DNA of 6,705 nucleotides. It comes from PWQG01 sp041685555 (GTDB taxonomy: Bacteria > Pseudomonadota > Gammaproteobacteria > Pseudomonadales > Pseudohongiellaceae). The translations under genes and the position numbers were made by a program. Positions 6,382 to 6,705 of the stretch are shown here, in pieces. Below the pieces are notes generated by a model. It did no database searches, had not been told where the DNA came from, and saw nothing but the letters and a program-made list of their open reading frames with translations. Positions within the stretch are counted from its first letter, which is position 1. Each line of letters begins with the position of its first letter. The stretch is taken from NCBI GenBank assembly GCA_041685555.1, contig JAWLFN010000156.1, positions 1-6,705 on the forward strand. The letters are read 5' to 3'.

Positions 6382-6705
6382 TCGTAGCCGGGGCGACACG
6401 TAAAACGCCGAATCCGGTGGGTAGACCTCGATATCGGCCAATCGCATGGCTGTGCAGAGCGTCTCGCTGTCTCTGAAACGGGACAGTGTCACGAGGGTTT
6501 TACGCGTAGGCAGCGGCAGGCGGATTGCTCCTTTTTCACACAGAGTCAGGGCACGCCGCGGACTGATCCAGTCGTGGTCCAGTATCTCATCCTGATCGAC
6601 CACCACTGGAACATCCTTGTTGAATGGACAGATGAAAAACCAGGTGGCATAACGACGGGGCGGCCCAAGCGGTGTGGTCCAGTGCGAGATGTGGATGAAG
6701 TGTTC
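6370..6705 (-). CDS. NUDIX hydrolase, NUDT19-like, C-terminal part
   Basis: The frame is open from the right edge to TAG at 6372-6370, giving 111 residues; the start is outside the window. The visible sequence has the C-terminal signature of the NUDT19-like NUDIX branch: a 'HWTTPLGPPRRYATWFFIC' segment near its beginning, then 'DQDEILDHDWISPRRAL' and 'GAIRLPLPTRKTLVTLSRF'. The Trp-Thr-Pro...Pro-Arg-Arg...Phe-Phe and Asp-His-x-Trp...Pro spacing is the recognisable part. The NUDIX box (GX5EX7REUXEEXGU), which carries the metal-binding glutamates, would lie upstream and cannot be checked. NUDIX enzymes cleave nucleoside-diphosphate-linked compounds; mammalian NUDT19 acts on CoA species, but the substrate of this bacterial protein is unknown. 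It lies on the same strand as the DUF4175 gene but is separated from it by about 144 bases, so it is probably a separate unit. Confidence 0.8.
   Translation of the reverse strand, partial: EHFIHISHWTTPLGPPRRYATWFFICPFNKDVPVVVDQDEILDHDWISPRRALTLCEKGAIRLPLPTRKTLVTLSRFRDSETLCTAMRLADIEVYPPDSAFYVSPRLRDPR

Noticed and set aside
6142..6387. 81-residue plus-strand open frame across the intergenic gap
   Set aside because: It starts inside the DUF4175 gene on the opposite strand and ends inside the NUDIX gene, and shows no recognisable domain.

Overview
The window is GC-rich bacterial DNA, by eye about three-fifths G+C (not computed). It is read almost entirely from the minus strand and is densely coding. 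Gene content, strong C/G bias at third positions, Shine-Dalgarno signals and 4-nt gene overlaps suit a proteobacterium, perhaps a gammaproteobacterium. That placement is inference from general style, not from a marker gene.

Layout, in the direction of transcription (right to left). (1) 6705-6370: C-terminal 111 residues of a NUDIX hydrolase resembling the NUDT19-like branch; its start and NUDIX box lie off the right edge. (2) 6369-6226: a short intergenic stretch with a 9-bp perfect inverted repeat around the NUDIX stop codon and a weak candidate promoter. (3) 6225-2680: a very large inner-membrane protein of the DUF4175 type. It has three N-terminal membrane segments, a block of beta-rich Ig-like domains, then a long Gln/Arg-rich, lysine-free helical region broken by polyglycine and Gly/Pro/Gln hinges. 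(4) 2677 (or GTG at 2683) to 377: a BatA-like membrane protein with two N-terminal membrane segments, a von Willebrand A domain with a nearly complete MIDAS, a class I glutamine-amidotransferase-like domain lacking the catalytic cysteine, a beta-sandwich and a C-terminal membrane anchor. (5) 380 to the left edge: the N-terminal 126 residues of an exported protein whose visible part resembles the start of a caspase/legumain-like (C13-type) domain.

Genes 3, 4 and 5 abut or overlap by up to 4 nt and almost certainly form one translationally coupled operon. Similar DUF4175 / vWA-GATase / C13-like sets are known next to MoxR AAA+ ATPase and DUF58 genes in 'Bat-like' clusters; neither of those two is visible here. 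Charge distribution around the membrane segments puts the vWA, GATase-like and Ig/coiled-coil parts in the periplasm. A reasonable inference is a periplasm-facing envelope complex in which the vWA protein and the coiled-coil protein interact and the caspase-like protein is an effector or processing partner. No member of this set has a biochemical role I can state as established. The two large proteins together contain no cysteine in about 1,950 residues.

I saw no tRNA, rRNA, CRISPR array, insertion sequence or phage gene. There is no non-coding stretch longer than about 150 bases.
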